Shown piece by piece: positions 50,654-59,677 of a stretch of DNA of 64,000 nucleotides. Both the position numbers and the translations under genes were made by a program. Below the pieces are notes generated by a model that did not search any database, had not been told where the DNA came from, and was given only the letters and a program-made list of their open reading frames with translations. The DNA lies in assembly GCF_025564065.1 (NCBI RefSeq), contig NZ_JAMGZK010000039.1:59752-123751 (forward strand). The letters are read 5' to 3'. The stretch is from Silvania hatchlandensis. GTDB lineage: Bacteria > Pseudomonadota > Gammaproteobacteria > Enterobacterales > Enterobacteriaceae. Positions within the stretch are counted from its first letter, which is position 1. Each line of letters opens with the position of its first letter.

Positions 50654-51211
50654 ATGAAAATAATGAACCTGTGCGTCCTTGTGCTACTCAGCGCCCTGTT
50701 GGCGGGCTGTTCGACGTCTCCTCCGCCATTAATGGATGATACGACGGTGAATGCCGACGAGTATTTACTCGGTGCCGGTGATACCGTCAATATTAATGTG
50801 GCTAATCAGCCTGACTTAACCATGCGCGTTGTCCTCGATAATAGTGGGACGATTAATTATCCCTATATCGGCAAGCTGGTATTAAAGGGTAAAACCGCAA
50901 GCCAGGTTGATGCGGAGATTACCCAGCGTCTACTCAAAGGTTATCTGGAACGGCCAATGGTGACCGTCAATATTGCTGAGTTCCGCAAATTCTATATCTC
51001 AGGCGAAATCGAGAATCCGAACGGTTATGCCTATGAACCCGGTATGACCGTCGAAAAAGCCATTGCCCTCGGCGGAGGTTTTACCGATCGCGCAGACCGC
51101 AAAGATTTAAGCCTCCGCAAGGCCAGCACGGGCGAGTTACTCAACAATGTTGATGTCACTCACTCTGTTCACCCCGGTGATATCCTTATTATTGGTATGG
51201 GGTTCTTCTGA
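50654..51211 (+). CDS. Short polysaccharide export (OPX/Wza-like) lipoprotein
   Basis: A 185-residue lipoprotein with lipobox LLAGC (Cys19). A Poly_export domain (about 36-110, YLLGAGDTVNINV) is followed by one SLBB-like domain (about 112-180). Wza has about 380 residues and a C-terminal helix that forms the outer-membrane pore; both the extra domains and that helix are missing. Such short members are thought to need a separate barrel, which would be the preceding gene. It starts 1 base after that gene's stop codon and ends overlapping the co-polymerase start by one base. Confidence 0.85.
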   Translation: MKIMNLCVLVLLSALLAGCSTSPPPLMDDTTVNADEYLLGAGDTVNINVANQPDLTMRVVLDNSGTINYPYIGKLVLKGKTASQVDAEITQRLLKGYLERPMVTVNIAEFRKFYISGEIENPNGYAYEPGMTVEKAIALGGGFTDRADRKDLSLRKASTGELLNNVDVTHSVHPGDILIIGMGFF

Positions 51212-53340
51212 TGACGAAACTCTCAATGGTGGAAAATGGCAAAACACGGGAAAGCGCTATCGCTGTCTCTAAATTTGCCAGCGAAATTAGACAGAACCTA
51301 TGGAAAATTGTCCTGGTCGGCATTATTGCCGGGGCGATAGCGTGGGTTTTAATGAGTTTTATATCATCGAAGTATATTTCGACGGCAACGGTGTTGATCA
51401 AAGCTCAGCCCGATAACGTGACGCCATTCCAGCAGGTTGAGGGCTATGACTCTACCCGAAACGGTTATTACGAAACGCAAAACGCGCTGATGCAGTCGCG
51501 CGTGGTGCTGGAGCAGGCCGTTCGCTCCCTGAAACTCGATCAAAATCCGGCGTTCATCGGTACCAAAACCGACAGCGCCTCGGCCAATGACAGCGAGCAG
51601 CAGCGAATCGATCGGGCGCTGAAAACGATGCAGAAAGACCTCACCATCAGCAGCGTGCGCACTACCCACCTGGCGACGGTGTCGTATGAATCCACCTCGC
51701 CTCAGCTGTCGGCAGATGTCGCCAACGGCGTGGCGCAGGCATTTATCAATTACACCCTTGCCCTCAAGCAGCAGAAAACCGGCAAGGCCCGGGATGATAA
51801 CCAGCAGAAGCTGCAGGAACTCCAGCAGCAAATTGTTAAGCAAAAGGCCGCGCTGGATGCCTACCTGGCAAAAGAGGGGCTGTTGACCTTCCGCGGCGTC
51901 GACGGGTTTGAAACCGAACAGATGGGGATTGTCACCAACCGTTTGGCGGATGCGACCCAGCGTCGCGTGGCGGCCGAGTCGCTGTATAACGAAGTCCGCG
52001 CAGGGCGTTCATCGGGAAGCGTGATTTCGCTGCCGTCGGTGTCGAACCATGCCCAGATCCAGGATTTACGCATCGCGCTGATTCAGGCCAACAGTGCGCT
52101 GTATGAGCTGCGCAAATCCTACGGGCCGCAGCATGAAAAAATCCTCCAGGCGCAGGAGCGTATCCGGGCCATTCAGGATCAAACCGGGATGGCGTTAAGA
52201 GAGCAGCAGATTGGTTTGCGCCAGAGCTACGAGGCCGCGCTGGCGGACGAGAAAAATTATCAGCAGCAGCTGGAACAGCAGAAAGCGAACTTCCAGAAGA
52301 TGTCGATGAAGCGCGACGGTTACAACGACCTGAAGCTGACGCTGGATAAGACCGAAGAGATGTATAAAGTGGTCTATCAGCGTACCCAGGAGCTGACATT
52401 GCCGGGCTCGTATACCGATGCCGATGCGGTGATCTACGATCCCGCCGTCCCGGCCGAACGGCCAGCAAAACCGAATAAGCCGCTGCTGTTGCTGATGGTT
52501 GTTCTGCTGGTGATGGTCTTCTACATGCTGTACCTGATTGTTAAAGCGGCGATGGATCGCTCGGTGAACACCCTCAGCCAGATGCAAAAACGCCTTGGCC
52601 TGGCGCCACTGGGGGAGATCCGCCGCTTTACGGGGGCAGACGGGCGCAGCAACATTCGCAACCTGATTACCAACGATCCACTTAACGCCGACATCATTCA
52701 CAGCATCCGTACCCACATCATCCTGCATCAGCTGCCGCTGAAGGTGATAGCGATCGCCTCGACCGAGGGCGGGGAAGGGCGTTCTCTGCTGGCGAACCTG
52801 CTGGCGAACTCCCTTAGCTTTGACCAGAAGACGCTGATTATCGATATGGATTTCTTTAACAGCGATGGCCTGTCGGGCGAGCTGGGTTCACCGAAGGCAC
52901 CGGGCGTGGCGGAAGTGTTGTGCGGCGAGAGCAGCGTTGACAATGTGCTGGTGACACTCAGCGACAGGCTCGACTTCCTGCCGCGCGGCACGAGCAGGGT
53001 CTCGTCTTTGCTGTTGCTGTCGCCGGAACGTCTCAAGCCGCTATTGGCGACCCTGCGTACCCGCTACCAGCGCATCATCATTGACGTGGCGGCGGTGAAT
53101 CAGAGCCAGGATGTGCAACTGATTAGCCCGGTGACGGATGGCCTGATCTTCGTCCTGAAAGCGGGTCTCTCGTCTTCCGATGCCATTGGCGCCGCCATTG
53201 ATAAGGTCACCCTCAATCGCGGGGTCGTGATTGGTGGGGTGATAAATCAGGTGGTGGATAAAAACCTGGAAACCAAAGAGGGGTTACGTTCACTCAATCA
53301 CCATACCCATGAACTGATGAACAGCACAGGTCGGGCATGA
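51211..53340 (+). CDS. Wzc-like polysaccharide co-polymerase with degenerate kinase domain
   Basis: A 709-residue inner-membrane protein. TM1 is at about 32-52, a periplasmic coiled-coil region runs from 55 to 420, TM2 is at about 425-445, and a cytoplasmic P-loop-like domain fills 470-700. In that domain Walker A reads EGGEGRS with Arg524 in place of the invariant lysine. Walker A' keeps Asp545/Asp547. Walker B (IIIDVAAV) keeps Asp625 but lacks the usual PP. No tyrosine follows residue 620, so the C-terminal tyrosine cluster is absent. It probably controls chain length and export but is unlikely to be an active tyrosine kinase. No phosphatase gene lies nearby. Confidence 0.85.
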   Translation: MTKLSMVENGKTRESAIAVSKFASEIRQNLWKIVLVGIIAGAIAWVLMSFISSKYISTATVLIKAQPDNVTPFQQVEGYDSTRNGYYETQNALMQSRVVLEQAVRSLKLDQNPAFIGTKTDSASANDSEQQRIDRALKTMQKDLTISSVRTTHLATVSYESTSPQLSADVANGVAQAFINYTLALKQQKTGKARDDNQQKLQELQQQIVKQKAALDAYLAKEGLLTFRGVDGFETEQMGIVTNRLADATQRRVAAESLYNEVRAGRSSGSVISLPSVSNHAQIQDLRIALIQANSALYELRKSYGPQHEKILQAQERIRAIQDQTGMALREQQIGLRQSYEAALADEKNYQQQLEQQKANFQKMSMKRDGYNDLKLTLDKTEEMYKVVYQRTQELTLPGSYTDADAVIYDPAVPAERPAKPNKPLLLLMVVLLVMVFYMLYLIVKAAMDRSVNTLSQMQKRLGLAPLGEIRRFTGADGRSNIRNLITNDPLNADIIHSIRTHIILHQLPLKVIAIASTEGGEGRSLLANLLANSLSFDQKTLIIDMDFFNSDGLSGELGSPKAPGVAEVLCGESSVDNVLVTLSDRLDFLPRGTSRVSSLLLLSPERLKPLLATLRTRYQRIIIDVAAVNQSQDVQLISPVTDGLIFVLKAGLSSSDAIGAAIDKVTLNRGVVIGGVINQVVDKNLETKEGLRSLNHHTHELMNSTGRA

Positions 53341-54548
53341 GTTTACTGAAGAGCGCATCCACGATAGCCGGATCGTCAGTGATTTCTCAGCTGATCGGCG
53401 CCCTGTCGATCTGGCTGATTTCACATAAGTACGATCTGGGTGAAGTGGGGCTGTATGCGCTCAACTACAGCATTGCCTTGATTGGCGCGCAGGTCTGTAC
53501 CTTTGCCTCACAGCTGCTGATCCCCCGGCAGCCGGATGATGAACTCACCCAGAACGTGGTGTTTTGTCTTCTGCAGAGCCTGCTGGTCGCCGTGCCATAC
53601 GCCGTGCTGACGGCCTGGTTGTTCGATCAGAATGTGTTCTTCCTCTACCTGCTTACCCTGTCGAATACCTGGGTGCTGGTGGCGGAAAACCTCTCCCTGC
53701 GCACGGCCAACTTCCGCTTTCTGGTGGTCCAGCGTATTTCCGTTTCGGTGGTGGTGGTGCTCTCGGTGCTCCTCACCAGCCAGGTGATGGCTTTTTACTG
53801 GGCGTGGGCGGTGTCGATGATGGTGCTGACCGCGGCCTGCATTCTGTGGGCATTTGATGTTCGCAGCATTACGCTGCACCACCTGCTTCCCGCCAGTAAT
53901 CTGGCGTTTCTCAGAAAACATATCCACCACCTCAGCAAAGTCGGCAGTGCCGAAGTGCTGGCGATGGCCAACAGCAACCTGCCGATCATGCTGATCAACT
54001 TCTGGTTCTCGGCCCTGACGGCGGGCTATTTTTCGGTGGTCAGTCGCTTCTGTCTGGCCCCGGTGGTGATTGTGGGCAACGCGGTGCGCAATACCATTTT
54101 CTCGAAATGGTCGATTGATTTCAGAAACAACGTATTCAATTACCAGGAGTATACGAAGGTGCGTATGCTGCTGTTAACGCTGGGGATTATCTGCACGTTG
54201 GGGGTTTTTATTTTTTACCCGATCGTGATGAATCTGGGCTTCAGCGAGGAGTGGATTAACTCGGTCCCAACGTCGCGCTATATGCTGCCGTACCTGTTCC
54301 CGGCGCTGGCGGTCTGTCCGCTGACGGTGATTGAGCTTATCTTCGGCTCGCACCGGTATTTTCTGCGCATCCAGCTCGAGCAGCTGGCGATTGTGATCAT
54401 GGCTTTTGTGGTGGTGCCGTATTTTTACAATGACTACGCCACCGCCATTATTCTCTTTTCGATTCTGACGTTTGTTCGCTACGCGTTTATCTACCTGAAA
54501 GTGAATAAGCGCGCCGATATGCTGAAAAACGGGTCGGTGACATCATGA
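53337..54548 (+). CDS. Wzx-like flippase
   Basis: A 403-residue, highly hydrophobic protein with about 12 helices, of the polysaccharide-biosynthesis (MOP/Wzx) superfamily. It should move lipid-linked repeat units across the inner membrane. It overlaps the co-polymerase gene by 4 bases (ATGA) and the next gene by 4. Assignment rests on hydropathy and position, with the N-terminal pattern SVISQLIGALSIWLIS typical of flippases. Confidence 0.75.
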   Translation: MSLLKSASTIAGSSVISQLIGALSIWLISHKYDLGEVGLYALNYSIALIGAQVCTFASQLLIPRQPDDELTQNVVFCLLQSLLVAVPYAVLTAWLFDQNVFFLYLLTLSNTWVLVAENLSLRTANFRFLVVQRISVSVVVVLSVLLTSQVMAFYWAWAVSMMVLTAACILWAFDVRSITLHHLLPASNLAFLRKHIHHLSKVGSAEVLAMANSNLPIMLINFWFSALTAGYFSVVSRFCLAPVVIVGNAVRNTIFSKWSIDFRNNVFNYQEYTKVRMLLLTLGIICTLGVFIFYPIVMNLGFSEEWINSVPTSRYMLPYLFPALAVCPLTVIELIFGSHRYFLRIQLEQLAIVIMAFVVVPYFYNDYATAIILFSILTFVRYAFIYLKVNKRADMLKNGSVTS

Positions 54549-55921
54549 ATCTCAATACCGGACATTACTTACAGACCTTCGCCCTGTTAACGCTGATGGT
54601 CTGCGGGCTGGTGCAGTATTTTACCGGCGAGCAGGCGGTGCTGTGGCTGCCCTTTTTCATGACCCTGCTGATGAGCGGCCTGCTGGTACTCCAGACCCGG
54701 GATGAACCCCTGCAGCTGGATGCCCAGGAGACCATTATTCTGGCGCTGTACATTTCATTTCTGGCGCTGGTCGGCATTTCGACCCTGTTCCAGGGCGGGG
54801 CGTTGATTGCGCTGATTGGCTTCAAAAATGAGCTTGCGCTGTCGCTGGTGATGGTCAGCCTGCTGCTGGGGTTCTGCCGCGAGTCACAGATCTATCGGGT
54901 GACGCGCGGGATGTACTGGGTGTTTTACGCTCAGTTCCCGGTGGCGCTGTACCAGCTGATTGTTGTTCTGCCGCAGCGTGTGGCGCTGCACGGTGAAGAG
55001 GAAAAGTGGGACTCCGTCGTGGGGACCTTCGGCGGCGACCCGATGGGCGGTGGGAATACCGCCGCCATGGGGCTGTTTTGTCTGCTGATCATGCTGCTGA
55101 AAGTCTCGGAATATAAACATGGCCTGACGAGCTTCAAATCCATGGCCCTGCATATCGTGCTGGGGTTTGTGATGTGTATCGTCGGCGAGGTCAAATTTGT
55201 GATCCTCCTGTCGCCGCTGCTGCTGGCGTGGGTATGGCTGATGCCGTCTTACGTCAAGGACGTGAGCAACGTCAGTCTGACCGTGCTGTTGTCCATTTTT
55301 GCCGGAATGGCGCTGCTGATCGGGCTGGCGATTGTGGTCCTCGCCTACGGCTATGCATCGGCGTTTGGCAGCGATCCGACGCTGAGCGCCTTCACCATCT
55401 TCTTGAACTCAATTGACTATATCTTCGATCCCAATTACATCATGCCCAGCGGGGAGGTCGGCCGTATTACCACGCTGCTGTTCTGGCTGAAAAACAGCGA
55501 TTTGTCTGGGCTGCCGGGCACGCTGTTTGGCTACGGTCTGAATGCCACCAACAGCGGCAGCGCCTTGTCTCCCGGCTTCCTCAACCGGGTCTACAACTTG
55601 ATCCTCGATTCCACCTCGTTGAGTATGCTGCTTTGGGAAGTGGGGGTCATCGGCACGCTGATGTTTATCGGCCTGTTTGTCTACATTCTGAAAGTGATCC
55701 AGCCTGAACCGCTGCTGTCGCTTGAACAGCTCGACAAAGCCGATCTTCATCTGCTGAGCTTTGCCCCGGCCTTTAACGTCTTTTCCATCGCCTGTTTATT
55801 GAGTCTGCCGTACAGCCAGATATTGATGATCATCCCTATGTTGCAATTTTTGTTCTATCTGGCGTTAGGGTCCAGTCTGGTTATTCGTCGGACCGTACGT
55901 CGCTATGCGGGGCAGTATTAG
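54545..55921 (+). CDS. Wzy-like polymerase
   Basis: A 458-residue membrane protein with about 11-12 helices and a large periplasmic loop near residues 275-350 (contains YIMPSGEVGRITTLLFWLKN). This is typical of Wzy/O-antigen-ligase-like polymerases. It would join repeat units in the periplasm. Position between flippase and glycosyltransferases supports this; such proteins share little sequence. Confidence 0.7.
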   Translation: MNLNTGHYLQTFALLTLMVCGLVQYFTGEQAVLWLPFFMTLLMSGLLVLQTRDEPLQLDAQETIILALYISFLALVGISTLFQGGALIALIGFKNELALSLVMVSLLLGFCRESQIYRVTRGMYWVFYAQFPVALYQLIVVLPQRVALHGEEEKWDSVVGTFGGDPMGGGNTAAMGLFCLLIMLLKVSEYKHGLTSFKSMALHIVLGFVMCIVGEVKFVILLSPLLLAWVWLMPSYVKDVSNVSLTVLLSIFAGMALLIGLAIVVLAYGYASAFGSDPTLSAFTIFLNSIDYIFDPNYIMPSGEVGRITTLLFWLKNSDLSGLPGTLFGYGLNATNSGSALSPGFLNRVYNLILDSTSLSMLLWEVGVIGTLMFIGLFVYILKVIQPEPLLSLEQLDKADLHLLSFAPAFNVFSIACLLSLPYSQILMIIPMLQFLFYLALGSSLVIRRTVRRYAGQY

Positions 55922-56920
55922 ATGCAGAAACCTTTTATCTCCGTCAGTATCAAAACGTTAAACGAAGCCGAATGTATTGAGAAAACCATCGATAGCATTC
56001 GCAGCCAGTTAGCCGATTATCCGCATAAAATTATTGTGGCGGATAGCCTGTCCACGGATAACACCCAGCAGCTCGCCAGCAATAAAGGGGTGATGGTGGT
56101 GTCGTTAACGGAGCCGGAGGATCGCTCCTGCGGCGTGGGGCATCAGCTTGGCTATCTCTACAGTGAAGGCGAATACATCCTGCTAATGGACGGTGACATG
56201 GAGCTGGAGCCGGGCTTTATCGACCATGCAGTGGCGTTTTTGCAGGACAACCCGACGTATGCGGGCGTGGCCGGTACGGTGGAGATGGACGAGGCGTCAA
56301 ACTATGAGTTCACCTCACGTAAGCAGCGCATCAATAAGATTTACCCGCTGGGGGATAACGACCATTTAGGCGGCGGCGGATTGTATCGCCGCTCGGCGAT
56401 TGCGGATGTGGGCTACCTGACCAACCGCAGTTTGCACGCTTACGAAGAGGCAGAGTTAGGCATGCGCCTGCTGACGGCGGGCTATAAGCTGCGTCGTCTG
56501 GACGTGCCCTATTTCCGCCATACCTCGCACTCGCTGCCAACGCTGAAGATGCTGTGGTTTCGCTGGAAAAGCGGGTTTCACCAGGCGCCGGGCGAACTGC
56601 TGCGCAGCGCGTGGGGTAAGCCTTATTTTCGCCATGCGCTCAATATGGTCAAAAACGAAGTGATCTTCGCGGGCTATATCCTGTTCGTTCTGATTGCGTT
56701 TTTGACCCTGGACGTCAGCCTGATTGATATCGCGCTGCTGCCGCTGCTGGCCTTTATCCTGCTCAAGACTATTCAGAATCGTTCCTTCAAAAACGGCCTT
56801 AACAGCGTGGTTAACCTCGCCGTGCTCTCTGCCGGGCTGATCAAGGGACTGTTCCACCCGCTTCGCGATCCGAGGGTTCCCCCCAGCAATAAAGTGGTTC
56901 ATGACCAGGGGGACCAATGA
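55922..56920 (+). CDS. Family 2 glycosyltransferase, membrane-anchored
   Basis: A 332-residue GT-A fold transferase with a DGDMEL metal motif (about residues 90-95), an N-terminal nucleotide-binding strand (ISVSIKTLNEAECI) and an acceptor-side YEEAELGMRL. Two hydrophobic helices near 245-285 attach it to the membrane. It starts directly after the polymerase stop and overlaps the next gene by 4 bases. Donor sugar unknown. Confidence 0.85.
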   Translation: MQKPFISVSIKTLNEAECIEKTIDSIRSQLADYPHKIIVADSLSTDNTQQLASNKGVMVVSLTEPEDRSCGVGHQLGYLYSEGEYILLMDGDMELEPGFIDHAVAFLQDNPTYAGVAGTVEMDEASNYEFTSRKQRINKIYPLGDNDHLGGGGLYRRSAIADVGYLTNRSLHAYEEAELGMRLLTAGYKLRRLDVPYFRHTSHSLPTLKMLWFRWKSGFHQAPGELLRSAWGKPYFRHALNMVKNEVIFAGYILFVLIAFLTLDVSLIDIALLPLLAFILLKTIQNRSFKNGLNSVVNLAVLSAGLIKGLFHPLRDPRVPPSNKVVHDQGDQ

Positions 56921-58128
56921 AAGTTTTGATGGTGAACAAGTTCTTCTTTATTAAGGGCGGCGCGGAAACGGTGTACTTTCAGGAACGTAATATGCTGAAA
57001 GCGGCCGGCGTGGAGGTGATTGATTTCTCCATGCAGCACGCGAATAACTTTCCGTCTGACTATGCTGACTACTTCGTCAGCAACGTGGATTACCACAAAG
57101 AGGGCGGGTTGCTGGCGGGGGTCAAAACCGCCGTCAATTTTATTCACAATCGTGAAGCCTGCAAAAAGATGCTGGCGCTGCTGGAAAACGCGCGCCCGGA
57201 TATTGTCCATTTTCACAATATCTATCATCAGCTGACCCCGGCTCTGATTAAGGTCGCCCGTGATTTTGGCTGTAAGACCGTGCTTACCGCCCATGACTAC
57301 AAGATTATGTGCCCGTCGTACTCGATGCTGCGCGACGGCAAGGTGTGCGATGCCTGCGTAACCGGCACGGTGTTTAATGCCTTTCGCTACCGCTGTCAGG
57401 AGGGTTCGGCCTCGAAGAGCCTGCTGCTGTCACTGGAAGCCACCTGGCAGTACATTGCGCAAAATTATCAGGCGCTGGACGTTATCGTCTCTCCAAGCGA
57501 ATTTCTGCGCGGCCAGCTGAAGCGGACCCTGCCGGATTCCCGTATCGACGTGATTGTGAACGGCATGGACGACAGTCAGATGCCCGATACCACCGTGGAT
57601 GAGGGTTATCTGCTGTATGTCGGTCGCCTGAGCCGGGAAAAAGGGGTGCCGACCCTGACCCAGGCGCATGAGAAAATGCGCAATAAGGTGCCGCTGAAAA
57701 TTGTCGGTCACGGGCCGCTGCATGATGACATGGTAGCGAGATACCCCCATGCCGAGTTCCTCGGCTACGTCCAGCAGGGTCCGGCGCTGAATGCACTGAT
57801 CCAGAACGCCAGAGCGGTGGTGCTGCCGTCAGAATGTTATGAGAACTGCTCCATGTCGGTGCTGGAGGCGATGGCCTTTGCCCGGCCGGTGGTCGGGGCC
57901 CGCATTGGCGGGATCCCGGAGCAGGTGCGACACGGCGTTGAAGGGCTGCTGTTTGAACCCGGCAATGTTCAGGATCTGGCTGATGCGTTGGACAGGATGG
58001 CGGAAAACCCGGCCCAGGCCCGGGAGATGGGACTGAAAGCCCGCGAGCGTCTTTGCCAGAAATATTCGCTGCGCAAGCACATGGAGTCGTTGCAGGCGCT
58101 GTATACCGAATTGCTCAGCAGGCCCTGA
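56917..58128 (+). CDS. Family 4 glycosyltransferase
   Basis: A 403-residue GT-B transferase. The N-terminal domain starts MVNKFFFIKGGAETVY; the C-terminal donor-binding domain has YVGRLSREKG and the E-x7-E region ECYENCSMSVLEAMAFA. A four-cysteine stretch (CPSYSMLRDGKVCDAC, then YRC) near residues 129-165 may bind metal and occurs in some GT4 enzymes. It adds one sugar of the repeat unit on the cytoplasmic side. Confidence 0.87.
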   Translation: MKVLMVNKFFFIKGGAETVYFQERNMLKAAGVEVIDFSMQHANNFPSDYADYFVSNVDYHKEGGLLAGVKTAVNFIHNREACKKMLALLENARPDIVHFHNIYHQLTPALIKVARDFGCKTVLTAHDYKIMCPSYSMLRDGKVCDACVTGTVFNAFRYRCQEGSASKSLLLSLEATWQYIAQNYQALDVIVSPSEFLRGQLKRTLPDSRIDVIVNGMDDSQMPDTTVDEGYLLYVGRLSREKGVPTLTQAHEKMRNKVPLKIVGHGPLHDDMVARYPHAEFLGYVQQGPALNALIQNARAVVLPSECYENCSMSVLEAMAFARPVVGARIGGIPEQVRHGVEGLLFEPGNVQDLADALDRMAENPAQAREMGLKARERLCQKYSLRKHMESLQALYTELLSRP

Positions 58129-58129
58129 C

Positions 58130-59242
58130 ATGTTCAAAAAAATCACGGTGTTTGGCACGCGCGGGATCCCCGACGTACTCGGCGGAGTGGAAACCCACTG
58201 CCAGAATCTGTACCCGGCAATCCGCCAGCAGTTTGAGGTGGATATTTGCGTCATCGCCCGCTCGCCCTACGTCAGCTACCGGCGTTCGCGCTACAAAGAT
58301 GTCGAAACCCTGGCCCTGTGGGCGCCGAAAAAACGCAGTCTTGAAGCCATTGTCCACTCCGTTGTCGCGGCGTTCAGGACAGTCGTCGACCGATCCGATA
58401 TTGTGCATGTTCACGCCATCGGGCCGGGACTGGTGGTGCCGCTGTTACGCCTGCTGGGCAAGCGGGTGGTCTTTACCCATCATGGCCCGGACTACGAGCG
58501 CCAGAAGTGGGGCTGGGCGGCAAAACAGATCTTGATGCTGGGTGAGAAAGTGGCGGTGAAGTATGCCCATGAAGTGATCGTCATCTCTGAGGTCATTAAC
58601 CAGATTATTCAGAAGAAGCATGGCCGCCGCGATGCACATCTGATTTATAACGGTGTCCCTGCGCCGCAGCCGCTGGACGACGCGTTGATCGGCAGGATCC
58701 TCGGCCGCTACGGTTTGCAGCCCGGGAACTACATTGTGATGGTCGGGCGTTTCGTGGAAGAAAAAGGGATGCATGACGCCCTTGCCGCTTATCAACAGTC
58801 GGGCCTGACGTTGCCGCTGGTGCTGGTGGGCGATGCGGATCATCCCACGGAATACAGCACGCGGCTGAAGCAGGATGCGCTACAAACCCCGAATGTGGTG
58901 CTGACGGGGTTTTTAAAGGGTGAAGCGCTACAGGTTGTCTTCTCCCAGGCGTCTCTGTTTGTGATGCCCTCTTACCACGAGGGGCTGCCGATTGCGCTGC
59001 TGGAAGCGATGTCGTTTTCGCTGCCGGTGGTGGTGAGCGACATTTTGCCGAATCTTGAGGTCGGCTTACCGGCTGAGACCCATTTCAGAGTGGGTGACGT
59101 TGCTGATTTAGCACAGAAAATGACAAGATGGCAGAATACGCCCCGGATTGATTACCATGACTATCTGCAGCGTTACGACTGGCATGAAATCGCCAGGAAA
59201 ACCGTGTCTGTCTATCATCGCTTATACAAAACAACAGGTTAA
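58130..59242 (+). CDS. Family 4 glycosyltransferase (DUF1972-type N-terminus)
   Basis: A 370-residue GT-B transferase. The N-terminus FGTRGIPDVLGGVETH is typical of rhamnosyl- and related transferases with a DUF1972 domain. The C-terminal domain carries VGRFVEEKGMHDAL and EGLPIALLEAMSF (E-x7-E). It starts 1 base after the preceding stop. Donor sugar unknown. Confidence 0.87.
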   Translation: MFKKITVFGTRGIPDVLGGVETHCQNLYPAIRQQFEVDICVIARSPYVSYRRSRYKDVETLALWAPKKRSLEAIVHSVVAAFRTVVDRSDIVHVHAIGPGLVVPLLRLLGKRVVFTHHGPDYERQKWGWAAKQILMLGEKVAVKYAHEVIVISEVINQIIQKKHGRRDAHLIYNGVPAPQPLDDALIGRILGRYGLQPGNYIVMVGRFVEEKGMHDALAAYQQSGLTLPLVLVGDADHPTEYSTRLKQDALQTPNVVLTGFLKGEALQVVFSQASLFVMPSYHEGLPIALLEAMSFSLPVVVSDILPNLEVGLPAETHFRVGDVADLAQKMTRWQNTPRIDYHDYLQRYDWHEIARKTVSVYHRLYKTTG

Positions 59243-59244
59243 AA

Positions 59245-59652
59245 TTGTCCAGTAAGTCCAGAAACCCAATAGTGATTGACCGCTTTTATGAAGCGCTTGA
59301 TGAAAACGTGATTGCAGAATTGACCCCGGAGCAAAAGCAAGAGATCGAGAACGCGATTATCTCGGTGACGCTCGCTTCACGGCACAGGGTCGATATTCGT
59401 CGCGGTTTTCCCTTCTTCGGTAAACGCTACTATATGGTGTTTTTACTGGGGCGGGATTTACGCAAGCGCATACGTCCGGAATCCAGGCTGTCGCGTGTCG
59501 TGGTGACCTTTCTGATCCTGTTCGCCACGCTGTTCTTCCTGTTTTGCATCCTGCTGACGCTGTATATGATCAAATCCGCCCTCGGGATTGACGTGTTTCA
59601 GCATTTCCACGTTGGGATCTGGGACTGGTGGCTTAACCTCAGGGATCGTTAA
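59245..59652 (+). CDS. Small membrane protein of the exopolysaccharide locus, unknown function
   Basis: A 135-residue protein that I do not recognise. A charged N-terminal cytoplasmic part (about 1-84) contains VDIRRGFPFFGKRYYMVFLLGRD. One strong membrane segment follows (about 85-110), then a short tail rich in Trp and His. The listed start is a TTG with an AGG site; a GTG nine codons later (59272) would also serve. It follows the last glycosyltransferase by 2 bases and is the final gene of the plus-strand run, so it is probably part of the synthesis or export complex. Confidence 0.65.
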   Translation: MSSKSRNPIVIDRFYEALDENVIAELTPEQKQEIENAIISVTLASRHRVDIRRGFPFFGKRYYMVFLLGRDLRKRIRPESRLSRVVVTFLILFATLFFLFCILLTLYMIKSALGIDVFQHFHVGIWDWWLNLRDR

Positions 59653-59677
59653 GGCGGTCGCCACCGGGTTTGTGGGT

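Noticed and set aside
50654..51211. Calling the export lipoprotein Wza
   Set aside because: It is half the length and lacks the domains forming the pore, so only a Wza-like OPX protein is supported.
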